Of a stretch of DNA of 64,000 nucleotides, positions 8,360 through 16,486 are shown in pieces. The DNA is taken from contig NZ_JAENHP010000021.1 in NCBI RefSeq assembly GCF_016834655.1, forward strand, positions 62,001 through 126,000, written 5' to 3'. This stretch comes from Paractinoplanes ovalisporus. GTDB taxonomy: Bacteria; Actinomycetota; Actinomycetes; Mycobacteriales; Micromonosporaceae. The translations under genes and the position numbers were made by a program. The first letter of the stretch is position 1, and each line of letters opens with the position of its first letter. The notes under the pieces were generated by a model. That model was not told where the DNA came from, did no database searches, and saw nothing but the letters and a program-made list of their open reading frames with translations.

Positions 8360-8992
8360 TCAGCGCGACGCGAGCGTGCGACCCGCGTGCGTAGCGGCCT
8401 CGTGCGCGGCCTTCTTCATCAGCTCGGCCGCCTCGAGGAACGGCTGCATCGCCGGCGTGACGGCGGCCAGGGTCAGTTCGCGCTCGATGAGGGTCAGATC
8501 GGCGCCCCACACGTCTTCGACGATGCGGCGCAGGAAGGCGGTGTTGTGGTCCCAGCCCTCGCGCGGGGTGCCGGCGCTGTAGCCGCCGCCGCGGGTGGTG
8601 AGCACGATGACCGGCTTGTCCTTGAGCAGCGGCTCGCCCTGCTCGCCGCCGGCCATGGCCAGGTCCATCCAGGTCTTGACGTGCTGCGAGACGCCCCAGT
8701 TGTAGAGCGGGAGGGCCAGGATCGCGGCCTCGGCGTCGCGCAGCTCGGAGGCCAGTCGGGTGGCCAGCGCGCGGGCCGTGCGCTGCTCATCGGTCCACTG
8801 CTCCTCGGGCACGAAGCCGGCGAGCACGGCGGTGGCCCAGGCCTCCGACGGCAGCGGGGACGCGGCGAGGTGACGGCGGACGAACGCGGTGCCCGGGCGG
8901 ACGGCGGTCCACTCGGCCTCGGCGATGTCGGCCAGCTCGCTCGAGGCCGAGGCGGGGCCCTGGATGCTCGAGTCGATGCGCAGAACGGTCAT
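8360..8992 (-). CDS. FMN-dependent NADH-azoreductase (AzoR family)
   Basis: A 210-residue flavodoxin-fold NAD(P)H:quinone/azo reductase. It starts MTVLRIDSSIQG, the FMN phosphate loop typical of AzoR. It continues with ILALPLYNWGVSQHVKTWMD (residues ~93-112; the usual PMYNFxxPxxLKxxxD motif) and VLTTRGGGYS near residue 130. Such enzymes reduce quinones and azo compounds with two electrons and protect from electrophile stress. The ATG at 8992 is preceded by GGGAG. It is divergent from a MarR gene, with paired palindromes between them, so induction by quinone-like ligands is likely. Confidence 0.9.
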   Translation of the reverse strand: MTVLRIDSSIQGPASASSELADIAEAEWTAVRPGTAFVRRHLAASPLPSEAWATAVLAGFVPEEQWTDEQRTARALATRLASELRDAEAAILALPLYNWGVSQHVKTWMDLAMAGGEQGEPLLKDKPVIVLTTRGGGYSAGTPREGWDHNTAFLRRIVEDVWGADLTLIERELTLAAVTPAMQPFLEAAELMKKAAHEAATHAGRTLASR

Positions 8993-9009
8993 GACAACTC
9001 CCTAGCGGG

Positions 9010-9021
9010 TTGAATGTTCAA
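9010..9021. promoter_or_regulatory. Palindromic operator half of MarR/azoreductase intergenic region
   Basis: TTGAATGTTCAA, with TTGAA/TTCAA arms around a TG centre, lies 18 bp upstream of the azoreductase start. It is the exact reverse complement of the second site at 9044-9055, with centres 34 bp apart. Assignment to the adjacent MarR protein is inferred from position. Confidence 0.75.
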
Positions 9022-9043
9022 TGACGATGCTGACACCATCGGC

Positions 9044-9055
9044 TTGAACATTCAA
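9044..9055. promoter_or_regulatory. Second palindromic operator of the MarR/azoreductase region
   Basis: TTGAACATTCAA, the exact reverse complement of 9010-9021, lies 26 bp before the marR GTG. Two matched sites in an 89-bp divergent promoter suggest the regulator controls both the azoreductase and itself. Confidence 0.75.
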
Positions 9056-9081
9056 GTGCGTGGAGGCGGTATTCTTCCGGC

Positions 9082-9639
9082 GTGAGCATGGACACGTCGG
9101 ACGAGCAGGTCCCCTGGCTCGACAGTGAGGAACGCGCGGCGTGGATGACGCTGATGGCGATGGTGATGACCCTGCCCAGCGCGATCGAGGCCCAGCTCAA
9201 GCGCGACACGGGGCTCAACTTCTTCGAATACTCGATCCTCAGCTCGCTGTCGCGGCCCGAGCGTCACGCCGTGCAGATGAGCAACCTGGCGCACATGGCG
9301 GGCGGGTCGCTGTCGCGGCTGTCACACGCGGTGAGCCGGCTCGAGAAGCAGGGCTATGTGACGCGGCAGTCGGGCGGCACCGGTGAGTCCCGGTGCACCG
9401 AGGCCGTGCTGACCGAGGCGGGATACGCGGCGTTGGTGGCGGCCGCGCCGGGACACGTCCGGGAAGCTCGGCGTCTGGTCTTCGACAACCTGACCTCGGC
9501 CCAGGTGCGGCAGCTCCAGCGGATCGCCCACGAGATCACCGCGACCGCCGCGCCGGGCACCGGCAAGCACATCGACGCCGAGATCGAGGCGGCCGACCAG
9601 CGGGAACGGGAAGGCGCGGCGCCCGACGCGGTGTGCTGA
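9082..9639 (+). CDS. MarR family transcriptional regulator
   Basis: A 185-residue winged-helix regulator. The DNA-binding core is FFEYSILSSLS (helix 2), VQMSNLAHMAGGSLSRLSHA (recognition helices, residues ~64-83) and VSRLEKQGYVTRQ followed by the wing. Long N- and C-terminal helices would form the dimer interface. The start is GTG at 9082; an in-frame ATG lies two codons on. No conserved Cys suggests redox sensing, so ligand binding is more likely. It is divergent from the azoreductase with two matched palindromes between, giving a classical MarR-controlled detoxification pair. Confidence 0.9.
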   Translation: MSMDTSDEQVPWLDSEERAAWMTLMAMVMTLPSAIEAQLKRDTGLNFFEYSILSSLSRPERHAVQMSNLAHMAGGSLSRLSHAVSRLEKQGYVTRQSGGTGESRCTEAVLTEAGYAALVAAAPGHVREARRLVFDNLTSAQVRQLQRIAHEITATAAPGTGKHIDAEIEAADQREREGAAPDAVC

Positions 9640-9642
9640 GGC

Positions 9643-9960
9643 TCAGCCGTCGAGGCGGCTGCGGGCCCGGTCGACGAGGGTCGGGAGCAGTTCGGCCCGC
9701 CACATCTCCATGTGGACGCTGCCGCTGGACATGCCGCCGTGGGCGAACTCCTCGCGGAACACCCAGGGCGCCGGTTCGGTGGCCAGGTCGACCGCGACCA
9801 CGCGGTCGAAGGTGGCCAGGAGCAGCCTCTCCACCTCGCCCACCGAAGGCGGCAGGGCGAGACCGGTGAGCTGCTCGCACATCGCGCGCCAGACCCACGG
9901 GTCGCCGCGCAGACCCCACCGCACGGGTTCGGGGTCGAAAAGGTCGGTCACGAGCCTCAC
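9643..9960 (-). CDS. Small hypothetical protein
   Basis: A 105-residue soluble protein of unknown function. Visible features are an N-terminal LFDPEPVRWGLRGDPWVWRA and a C-terminal MEMWRAELLPTLVDRARSR helix. No signal or membrane segment is seen. It is convergent with marR (3-bp gap) and 20 bp downstream of the IclR gene on the same strand, so it may share that transcript. Codon use matches the neighbours, which supports it being real. Confidence 0.65.
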   Translation of the reverse strand: MRLVTDLFDPEPVRWGLRGDPWVWRAMCEQLTGLALPPSVGEVERLLLATFDRVVAVDLATEPAPWVFREEFAHGGMSSGSVHMEMWRAELLPTLVDRARSRLDG

Positions 9961-9980
9961 GCGATCAGCGTGCCACCGGA

Positions 9981-10787
9981 TCAGGACGAGCGCACGGCGG
10001 GAACGGCGGCCGTCAATGACCAGTCGTGGCTGATGTCGGCGGCCGCCCGCAGCAGCTTGGGCAGGTGGTCCTCGACCAGGGTCTCGACCGAGGTCTCGGC
10101 GGCGTGGACGGTCACGTTGATCGCGGCCACCACCCGGCCGTCCCCGTCGCGCACGCCGGTGGCGATCGAGCGGATGCCGGGCGCGAGGTCCTGGTCGGCC
10201 AGGGCCCAGCCCTTGGCCCGCACCTCGCGCAGCGAGGCGTCGAGCTCGGCCGGCGTGGGCTGCCAGCGTGCGGTGATGCCCGAGCGGGACGGCTGGGCCA
10301 GCACCGCGGCCAGGTCGTCGGCGGGCAGCGCGGCCAGCAGCACCTTGCCCATCGAGGTGGCCGGGGCCGGGAAGCGGGTGCCGATGGTGACCGCCAGCGT
10401 GACGATCTTCGGGACGGCGACCCGGGCCACATAGACGATGTCGTCACCGTCGAGCTGGGCCATCGAGGACGACTCGTTGGTCTGCGCGACCAGCTTCTCC
10501 ATGTGGGGCCGGGCCACATCCCACATCGACAGGCTGTTCACGTACGCCATCCCGAGCTCGAGCACCCGCGGCGTGAGCGCGTAGCCCCGGCCGTCGGCCC
10601 GCACGTATCCCAGGGCCTCCAGCGTGATCAGGATGCGCCGCACGGTGGGCCGCGCGAGCCCGGTCTGACCGGCGATCTCGCTGAGCGTCATGGCCGGGGT
10701 GCCCGGACGGAATGAGCGCAGGACGTCGAGGCCGCGTGCCAGCGCCTCGATGAAGTCGGGCCCGGCGCCCCTTCCGATGTCGGTCAT
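9981..10787 (-). CDS. IclR family transcriptional regulator
   Basis: A 268-residue protein of the IclR/PcaR type. The N-terminal winged helix is GLDVLRSFRPGTPAMTLSEI with recognition region GLARPTVRRILITLEALGYV (residues ~15-62). The C-terminal ligand domain has the family pattern MAQLDGDDIVYVARV, FPAPATSMGKVLLAALP and GVRDGDGRVVAAINVTVHA. PcaR/PobR-like members control aromatic catabolism in response to pathway acids. It ends a same-strand run with the amidohydrolase (11-bp gap) and faces a ring-cleavage operon across the divergent promoter, so it is the probable regulator of that cluster. Confidence 0.92.
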   Translation of the reverse strand: MTDIGRGAGPDFIEALARGLDVLRSFRPGTPAMTLSEIAGQTGLARPTVRRILITLEALGYVRADGRGYALTPRVLELGMAYVNSLSMWDVARPHMEKLVAQTNESSSMAQLDGDDIVYVARVAVPKIVTLAVTIGTRFPAPATSMGKVLLAALPADDLAAVLAQPSRSGITARWQPTPAELDASLREVRAKGWALADQDLAPGIRSIATGVRDGDGRVVAAINVTVHAAETSVETLVEDHLPKLLRAAADISHDWSLTAAVPAVRSS

Positions 10788-10798
10788 GGAACGGGACC

Positions 10799-12184
10799 CT
10801 ACTTGGTGTACTGGTACGGGTTGTGCAGGATCCGGGCCTCGGGGATGTCCGGGTTCATGCCCTGCTTCCAGGCCTCTTCGCCCAGCGTCTCGCGCAGGTG
10901 GTCGATCGTGGCGTTCACCTTGGTCCGCGCGCCGGCCAGATCGGCGTCCACCAGCTTGCCGTCCCGCTTCACCGTCCGGCCGTCCACGACGACGGTGTGC
11001 ACGTCGCCCCGGGCTGCTTGGAAGACCACATGCCCGTACGGGTTGAGCACCGGGAACATGACCGGGGAGGCATCATTCTTGATCAGTACGACGTCGGCCT
11101 GGCGCCCCGGGGTGAGCGCCCCGATCGAGGAGTCCATGCCCAGCGCCTTCGCCCCGCCGCGGGTGGCCCAGTCGACGACCTGCTCGGCCCGCAGGTGGTG
11201 GTGGGTGACCGTCTCCTGCTTGCCGTGCGCCTCGAGGTGCTCGCGGGCCCGGTCGGCGCTGAGCGTGGTGCGCATCGCCGAGAACAGGTCCCCGCTCCAC
11301 CAGACGCTCGTGTCCATCGACAGCGACACCGGGATCCCGTGCCGGCGCAGCTGCCAGGTGGGCGGGTAACCCTGTCCCGCGCTCTGCTCGCTCTCGGTCG
11401 AGACCGACACCGAGCCGCCGCTGGCCGCGATCCGGTGGTAGGAGTCGCTGGAGAGCGTGGCCGCGTGCACATAGACGTTGCCCGGGCTCATGAAGCCGCT
11501 GTCGTGCATGAGCCGGATGCCGTCGTCGTTGGTCGCGCCCCACACCCCGGCGTGCGTGGTGACCGGGACGCCCAGTTCGCGGGCGACCTCGAACGCGGCC
11601 TTCTCGGGGAACGCCGGGTCACCGGTGACGTCGAACGCCATCTGGAAGCCGGCCAGCTTCCCGCCGTCGATGCGGCGGCGGTAGAACTCCTGGAACTGCG
11701 GCGACGTCGCCCATTCCCACGGTCCCTGTTGGATGTTCCCGTACGCGAGGACGAAGCGGCCCGGCACTGATTCGAGCGCGTCGACCGCGGCGTCGGCGTG
11801 GTCGGTGCTCTGCAGGCCGTGTGACCAGTCGACGGTCGTGGTCACGCCGGAGTCGATGGCCTCGAGCGCGCCGAGCAGGTTGCCGGCATGGATGTCCTCG
11901 GGCCGGAAGTGCTTGCCCGACTCGAGGTAGTACCAGACGAAGTACTGCGTGAGGGTCCAGTCGGCGCCGTAGCCCCGCATCGCGGTCTGCCACATGTGCC
12001 GGTGGGTGTCGACCATGCCGGGCATGAGGATGCCGCCGGAGGCGTCGATCTCCTCGTGACCGTCGGGCGCGGTCAGATCCGGCCCGATTTCGGCGATCTT
12101 GTCGTCGACGATGAGCACGTCGGCGTTTTCGAGCACAGTGTGCGAGTCGTCCATCGTCAGAACCAGGCCATTACGGAAGATCAT
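10799..12184 (-). CDS. Amidohydrolase family protein (cytosine deaminase/TrzA-like)
   Basis: A 461-residue metal-dependent hydrolase. The ATG at 12184 is chosen because GGAGAGGA lies just upstream and the protein begins with the usual MIFRNGLVLTMDD; the open frame extends much further upstream without coding character. The metal motif is VDTHRHMWQ (residues ~62-70; HxH). Downstream come THAGVWG, VHAATLS and SLSMDTSVWWSGD (metal Asp). The C-terminal β-sandwich closes with GRQADVVLIK and VVVDGRTVKRDGK. Family members deaminate or dechlorinate N-heterocycles and guanine-like substrates; the substrate here is unknown. It is likely co-transcribed with the IclR gene and divergent from the CoA-transferase operon. 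Confidence 0.88.
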   Translation of the reverse strand: MIFRNGLVLTMDDSHTVLENADVLIVDDKIAEIGPDLTAPDGHEEIDASGGILMPGMVDTHRHMWQTAMRGYGADWTLTQYFVWYYLESGKHFRPEDIHAGNLLGALEAIDSGVTTTVDWSHGLQSTDHADAAVDALESVPGRFVLAYGNIQQGPWEWATSPQFQEFYRRRIDGGKLAGFQMAFDVTGDPAFPEKAAFEVARELGVPVTTHAGVWGATNDDGIRLMHDSGFMSPGNVYVHAATLSSDSYHRIAASGGSVSVSTESEQSAGQGYPPTWQLRRHGIPVSLSMDTSVWWSGDLFSAMRTTLSADRAREHLEAHGKQETVTHHHLRAEQVVDWATRGGAKALGMDSSIGALTPGRQADVVLIKNDASPVMFPVLNPYGHVVFQAARGDVHTVVVDGRTVKRDGKLVDADLAGARTKVNATIDHLRETLGEEAWKQGMNPDIPEARILHNPYQYTK

Positions 12185-12206
12185 CGCCCATCCTCTCCTG
12201 GATTTC

Positions 12207-12236
12207 CGGACTGTTGTCCGCCCAGCGGTCAGTCCG
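12207..12236. promoter_or_regulatory. Inverted repeat in the amidohydrolase/CoA-transferase divergent region
   Basis: CGGACTG (12207-12213) and CAGTCCG (12230-12236) form a perfect 7-bp inverted repeat with a 16-base spacer, 23 bp upstream of the amidohydrolase start. It is a candidate IclR site; no consensus was used beyond symmetry and position. Confidence 0.4.
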
Positions 12237-12303
12237 AGTGGCGTCAGTGTGCTCCCGGCCACTTGCAGGGTCAATAGTTTGTTTCGGCTGTGTGAAGCGC
12301 CCG

Positions 12304-12332
12304 TTGACACGGGTGGTGCGACGTAGCACTCT
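12304..12332 (+). promoter_or_regulatory. Possible promoter of the catabolic operon
   Basis: TTGACA (12304-12309) is a perfect -35. CACTCT (12327-12332) follows after a 17-base spacer as a weak -10. It lies 38 bp upstream of the ATG of the CoA-transferase gene. Confidence 0.4.
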
Positions 12333-12370
12333 GATCGAGCGGACGAGTGTCCGCAGAACGGGCGGTACGC

Positions 12371-13501
12371 ATGACTGAGAACGGCCCACTCGCCGGCCTG
12401 CTGGTCGCGGACTTCTCCCGGATCCTCGCCGGGCCGTACGCGACGATGCTCCTGGCCGATCTCGGCGCGACGGTGGTCAAGGTGGAGGGGCCGTCCGGCG
12501 ACGACACCCGCACCTGGATGCCGCCGGTGCGGGACGGGGTCTCGACGTACTACCTGGGCATCAACCGCAACAAGCGGTCGATCGCGCTCGACCTCAAGAA
12601 CGACGCCGACCTGGCCGACGCCCGGGAACTGGCCCACCGCGCCGACATCATGATCGAGAACTTCCGGCCGGGCGGGCTCAAGCGGTTCGGGCTCGACTAC
12701 GACACGGTGGCCGCCGCGAACGAGAAGATCGTGTACGCGAGCATCAGCGGCTTCGGCACCGGCGAAGGGGCCGGGCTGCCCGGGTACGACCTGATGGTGC
12801 AGGCCATCTCCGGGCTGATGAGCCTCACCGGAGACGCGGACGGATCCCCGTACCGGGCGGGAATCTCGGTCTTCGACGTGATGGCCGGCATGCACGCCAA
12901 CATCGGCATCCTGGCCGCCCTGCACCATCGGACCCGGACCGGGCGGGGGCAGCACGTCGAGGTCAACCTGCTCAGCTCCGCGCTCTCCGGGCTGGTCAAC
13001 CATTCCAGCGGGTTCGTGGCCGGCGGCACCATCCCGTTCCGCATGGGCAACGCGCATCCGAGCCTTTTCCCGTACGAACCACTGCCGACCGCCGATGGCG
13101 AGCTGATCGTGATCGCGGGTAACGACGGGCAGTTCCGCAAGCTGTGCCAGGTGCTCGACCTGCCGGGTCTGCCCGACGACCCACGCTTCGGGCGCAACCA
13201 GGACCGCACGGCCAACCGGGAAGAACTCCGCCCCATTCTGGTCGAGCGGCTCTCCCGCCGTACGAAGGACGAATGGTTCTCCGACCTCATCGCGGCCGGC
13301 GTCCCGTGCGCGCCCATCAACACGATCGACGGCGGCGTCGCGTTCGCCGAGAAGGTCGGGCTCGACCCCGTCGTCACCACCGGCGGCGTGCCCGGCATCC
13401 GCAACCCCATCACCTTCAGTGAGAGCCGGCCGCGGTACGAGCTGCCGCCGCCCGGCCTGGACGAGCACGGCGAGGAGATCCGTAAGTGGCTGAGGAGCTA
13501 G
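12371..13501 (+). CDS. CaiB/BaiF family (type III) CoA-transferase
   Basis: A 376-residue type III CoA-transferase. It starts with the family signature GLLVADFSRILAGPYATMLL, then DLGATVVKVEGPSGDD (catalytic-Asp region follows). It continues with YYLGINRNKRSIALDLK, IENFRPG, GYDLMVQAISGLMSLTG and RTGRGQHVEVNL. The enzyme moves CoA between carboxylic acids through an aspartyl-CoA thioester. The ATG at 12371 is preferred; a GTG at 12347 is possible, and neither has a strong Shine-Dalgarno. It is first in a five-gene operon and overlaps the citryl-CoA lyase-like gene by 16 nt. Its likely role is to activate an intermediate for the lyase that follows (inference). Confidence 0.92.
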   Translation: MTENGPLAGLLVADFSRILAGPYATMLLADLGATVVKVEGPSGDDTRTWMPPVRDGVSTYYLGINRNKRSIALDLKNDADLADARELAHRADIMIENFRPGGLKRFGLDYDTVAAANEKIVYASISGFGTGEGAGLPGYDLMVQAISGLMSLTGDADGSPYRAGISVFDVMAGMHANIGILAALHHRTRTGRGQHVEVNLLSSALSGLVNHSSGFVAGGTIPFRMGNAHPSLFPYEPLPTADGELIVIAGNDGQFRKLCQVLDLPGLPDDPRFGRNQDRTANREELRPILVERLSRRTKDEWFSDLIAAGVPCAPINTIDGGVAFAEKVGLDPVVTTGGVPGIRNPITFSESRPRYELPPPGLDEHGEEIRKWLRS

Positions 13502-14265
13502 CGTTTCCGACCGGCCTCGGCACGTCGACGCCCGAGACCATCTCGCTGCTGGGGCAAGACCTCGCGGCCGACCTGATGGGGAAGGTGGGCTTCGGCGAGC
13601 TGGCGTTCTGGCTGGTCGCCGGGCGTCGTCCCACGGCCGGTGAGGTACGGGTCTTCGAGGCGGTGCTGGTGGCGCTGGCCGACCACGGATTCACGCCGAC
13701 GGCGATCGCGGCCCGCCTGACCTACCTGTCGGCGCCCGATTCGCTGCAGGGCGCGATGGCGGCCGGGCTGCTCGGGGGCGGGTCACGGTTCCTGGGCGTG
13801 ACCGAGGACTGTGGACAGTTTCTCGCCCGGACCCTGGTCGAGGCCGGCACCGAGCGGGACTACGACGTGATCGCTCTGGAGGCGGTCCGTCAGGCCAAGG
13901 CCGCCAAGCGTTTCATCCCGGGCCTGGGTCATCCCGTTCACAAGGACCAGGATCCCCGTACGCCGGTGCTTCTCCGGATCGCTGAGGAGGAAGGCCTGCG
14001 CGGGCCGCATCTGCGGTTGTTCGAGGCGATCGGGCGCGTGCACCCGTCCGTACTCGGGAAGCGGTTGCCTTTGAACGGGGCCGGCGTGTGCGGTGCGGCG
14101 CTGGCCGACCTGGGGCTCCCGACCGACCTGCTCCGGGGGTTCGCGTTGCTGGCGCGGGCGGCCGGGCTGCTCGGCCAGATCGCCGAGGAGCGGCGCAATC
14201 CCATCGCCATGGACATCTATCGCACCGTCGACCGTAATGCCGTTTACGAGCCCCGGAAGGATTGA
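13486..14265 (+). CDS. Citryl-CoA lyase-like protein (citrate synthase fold)
   Basis: A 259-residue protein related to the C-terminal half of citrate synthase and to ATP-citrate lyase, where it cleaves citryl-CoA. Seen: MGKVGFGELAFWLVAGRRPT, a catalytic-loop GLLGGGSRFLG, PGLGHPVHKDQDPRTPVL (residues ~144-161; the conserved His of the GHxVxKxxDPR motif) and a C-terminal EERRNPIAMDIY with the catalytic Asp. It is too short for full citrate synthase (~370-430). Start is GTG at 13486, overlapping the CoA-transferase end. Together the two suggest activation of a hydroxy-acid followed by retro-aldol release of a short acyl-CoA (inference). Confidence 0.82.
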   Translation: MAEELAFPTGLGTSTPETISLLGQDLAADLMGKVGFGELAFWLVAGRRPTAGEVRVFEAVLVALADHGFTPTAIAARLTYLSAPDSLQGAMAAGLLGGGSRFLGVTEDCGQFLARTLVEAGTERDYDVIALEAVRQAKAAKRFIPGLGHPVHKDQDPRTPVLLRIAEEEGLRGPHLRLFEAIGRVHPSVLGKRLPLNGAGVCGAALADLGLPTDLLRGFALLARAAGLLGQIAEERRNPIAMDIYRTVDRNAVYEPRKD

Positions 14266-14268
14266 GGC

Positions 14269-15141
14269 ATGGCCAGCATCGTCGCGGTCATCGCGTCCAC
14301 CCACCACCCGTTCTACTACCGCGCCTCGACTTCGACGGGTGAGGACCGCCCGCCGTTCGCCGACGAGTGGACCCGCAAGATCCTGGCCTTCCGCGAGACT
14401 CTGACCCGGGCCAACCCCGACGTGCTGGTGATGGTCGGCTCCGACCACTTCCACCAGCTGTGGCTCGACAACATGCCGCAGTTCCTGGTCGGCAAGGCGC
14501 CCTTCTACGACGCCAACTGGTACAACGAGGAACGCGAGTTCGGCCTGCCCCGCATGCTGCTCAAGGGCCAGGAAGACCTCTCGGCGCACATCCTGCGGGC
14601 CGGCCTCGACGACGGATTCGACCTGGCGTTCAGCAACGAGCTGCGCATCGACCACAGCATCACCTGCCCGATCATCACGCTGCGGCCCGAGGCCGACCTG
14701 CCGATCGTGCCGATCTACACCAACATCTTCGCGCCGCCGCTGCCCCAGCCGTCCCGCTTCGTCAAGCTGGGCGAGTCGATCCGGCGCATCGTCGAATCGT
14801 GGCCGTCGCACCTGCGGGTGGCGGTCATCGGGACCGGGCACCTGTCGCTCGAGCTGGGCGGCCCCCGGCAGTTCGGCCCGCACGGCCCCGACCCCGAGTT
14901 CGACCGGCGGGCCGTCGAGTGGATCGCGACCGGCGACCTCGACAACTGCCTGCGCGAGGTGACCCTGGACAGCCTGCACTCGCCCGGCAACGCCACCCAC
15001 GGGTTCATGGATTTCATGCTGATGATGGGTGTGGCCGGCGCCGGAGCGAAGGCCGATTACGTGGACACGCTCGACCTGTTCCACACGATGGAGGCCTACT
15101 TCACCTGGTACCCCTCCTCGTCGTCCGGAGGTTCGCTGTGA
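14269..15141 (+). CDS. Extradiol ring-cleavage dioxygenase, LigB-type catalytic subunit
   Basis: A 290-residue class III extradiol dioxygenase (LigB/DODA fold). Candidate iron ligands are in STHHPFYYR (residues ~10-18), VGSDHFHQLW (~58-67) and IGTGHLSLELGG (~187-198); NATHGFMDFML near the end carries another conserved His. The enzyme opens catechol-type rings next to one hydroxyl using Fe(II) and O2; protocatechuate, gallate and related substrates are known for the family. The ATG at 14269 follows GGATTGAGGC, and its stop overlaps the start of the LigA-type gene by 4 nt (GTGA), so the two are translationally coupled, as subunits usually are. Confidence 0.88.
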   Translation: MASIVAVIASTHHPFYYRASTSTGEDRPPFADEWTRKILAFRETLTRANPDVLVMVGSDHFHQLWLDNMPQFLVGKAPFYDANWYNEEREFGLPRMLLKGQEDLSAHILRAGLDDGFDLAFSNELRIDHSITCPIITLRPEADLPIVPIYTNIFAPPLPQPSRFVKLGESIRRIVESWPSHLRVAVIGTGHLSLELGGPRQFGPHGPDPEFDRRAVEWIATGDLDNCLREVTLDSLHSPGNATHGFMDFMLMMGVAGAGAKADYVDTLDLFHTMEAYFTWYPSSSSGGSL

Positions 15142-15500
15142 GCAAGTATCTGCTGAACAAGTTCCTCTACACAGTGGACCGCGACCCCGACCTCGTGGAG
15201 CGATACCGCGCCACGCCGGCCGAACTGGTCACGTGGTGGGAGGACTCGCGCGCGAACATGGTGCTGAACTGCCTCACCGGTGAGGCCAGCACGTGGTTGC
15301 GCTTCACCGACGAGGAACGTACGGCGCTGATCGCGCACGACCACGTCAAGCTGTTCGAGCTGGGCGCCCACCCGTTCCTGACGCTGACGCTGTTCATCGC
15401 CATGTTCGAGCGCGACAACACCGAGCCGTTGGAGTACCAGAAGGCGTACGGTGCCCGGATGGCCCACTTCAACCTGCCCTACCCGGACATAGCCACATGA
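15138..15500 (+). CDS. Extradiol dioxygenase, LigA-type small subunit
   Basis: A 120-residue helical protein matching the LigA α-subunit family. It starts SKYLLNKFLYTVDRDPDLVE, followed by a TPAELVTWWE turn and GAHPFLTLTLF, the C-terminal packing helix. In protocatechuate 4,5-dioxygenase this subunit caps the LigB active site. The GTG at 15138 is supported by the GTGA overlap with LigB; the gene ends in an ATGA overlap with the next one. Its separate presence shows this is a true LigAB-type heterodimer and not a single-chain DODA enzyme. Confidence 0.88.
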   Translation: MSKYLLNKFLYTVDRDPDLVERYRATPAELVTWWEDSRANMVLNCLTGEASTWLRFTDEERTALIAHDHVKLFELGAHPFLTLTLFIAMFERDNTEPLEYQKAYGARMAHFNLPYPDIAT

Positions 15501-16456
15501 TTCCCGCGGCCGTGCTGCGGGTGTGCGGTCGCCCGCCGTCCATCGAGGAGAGGCGGCCGCCCGTCCCCCACGCGGGCGAGGTCCCGATCCGCGTCGTGGC
15601 GGCGCCGATCACCCCGCTCGACCTGCTCTGCGCGTCGGGCACAAGCTACTTCGGACAACCCGCGACCCCGTACGTACCCGGGGTGCAGGGAGTCGGCCAT
15701 CGCGAGGACGGCACACCGGTCTGGTTCGCGACGTCCGCCGGGATGCGTCCAGGTGACGGCAGCATGGCCGCCGAGGTCGTCATCCCGTACGTGGATGTGG
15801 TCCCCCTGCCCCCATCGGCGCCCCTGCCCCTGATCGCGGCCCTGGGTTTGTCGGCGGTGGCCGCACATGCCGCCCTGACCCGAACCGGCGGCCTGGCTGC
15901 GGGCGAGGTGGTCGTGGTGCTCGGAGCCGGCGGGGTGGTCGGCCAGGCCGCGATCCAGCTGGCCCTGCTCGGCGGCGCATCCCGGGTGATAGCGGTGTCC
16001 CGCTCGGCGGCGGCCCTCGACCGCGCCCGCTCACTGGGCGCGGTGGAGACCGTGCAATTGTTGCCGTCCGACGACCCGGTTTCCCTGGCTTCCCGGTTGC
16101 AGGCGGTCGCGGGTCTGGTTGATCTCGTGCTGGACCCGGTCTTCGGCGTGCCCGCGGCGGCCGCTCTGCGGGTGCTGCGTCCCGGCGGCCGCCTGGTCAA
16201 TCTGGGCAGCTCAGCCGGCGCAACCGCCCCATTGGACTCGGCAACGCTGCGCAGTGGTTCGCTGAAGATCCTGGGTTACACCAACAACGGCCTGTCGGTG
16301 GGCGAGCGGGCCGACTCCCTCGGTGTGGTGGCCGCCCACGCCACCGAGGGCAACCTCACCGTCACACACGAGGTCGTGCCGTTCGCCGACGTGGCCACCG
16401 GCTGGACACGCCAGTCGGCTGGAGAGGCCGACGGCCGGATCGTGCTGGCTTTCTGA
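15497..16456 (+). CDS. MDR-family zinc-independent oxidoreductase (quinone oxidoreductase-like)
   Basis: A 319-residue medium-chain dehydrogenase/reductase. The GroES-like half (residues 1-~115) lacks the structural-zinc Cys cluster. The Rossmann half carries VVVLGAGGVVGQAAIQLALL (residues ~137-156, NADP loop), then VIAVSRSAAALDRARSLGA and LRPGGRLVNLGSSAG. The ATG at 15497 overlaps the LigA stop by 4 nt (ATGA). As last gene of the ring-cleavage operon it may reduce an unsaturated or oxo intermediate after ring opening; this rests on context only. It is convergent with the 423-codon gene downstream. Confidence 0.85.
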   Translation: MIPAAVLRVCGRPPSIEERRPPVPHAGEVPIRVVAAPITPLDLLCASGTSYFGQPATPYVPGVQGVGHREDGTPVWFATSAGMRPGDGSMAAEVVIPYVDVVPLPPSAPLPLIAALGLSAVAAHAALTRTGGLAAGEVVVVLGAGGVVGQAAIQLALLGGASRVIAVSRSAAALDRARSLGAVETVQLLPSDDPVSLASRLQAVAGLVDLVLDPVFGVPAAAALRVLRPGGRLVNLGSSAGATAPLDSATLRSGSLKILGYTNNGLSVGERADSLGVVAAHATEGNLTVTHEVVPFADVATGWTRQSAGEADGRIVLAF

Positions 16457-16486
16457 TCGGTCAGCGAGCCGGCCGGATCTGCTCGG

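Noticed and set aside
10799-13468. 889-codon frame joining the amidohydrolase with a long N-terminal part
   Set aside because: The upstream ~427 codons are antisense to the CoA-transferase gene; amidohydrolase homology and a good ribosome site begin at 12184.
14367-15500. 377-codon frame covering the LigA-type gene
   Set aside because: Its first two thirds are out of frame within LigB; the real gene starts at the GTG at 15138 in a GTGA overlap.
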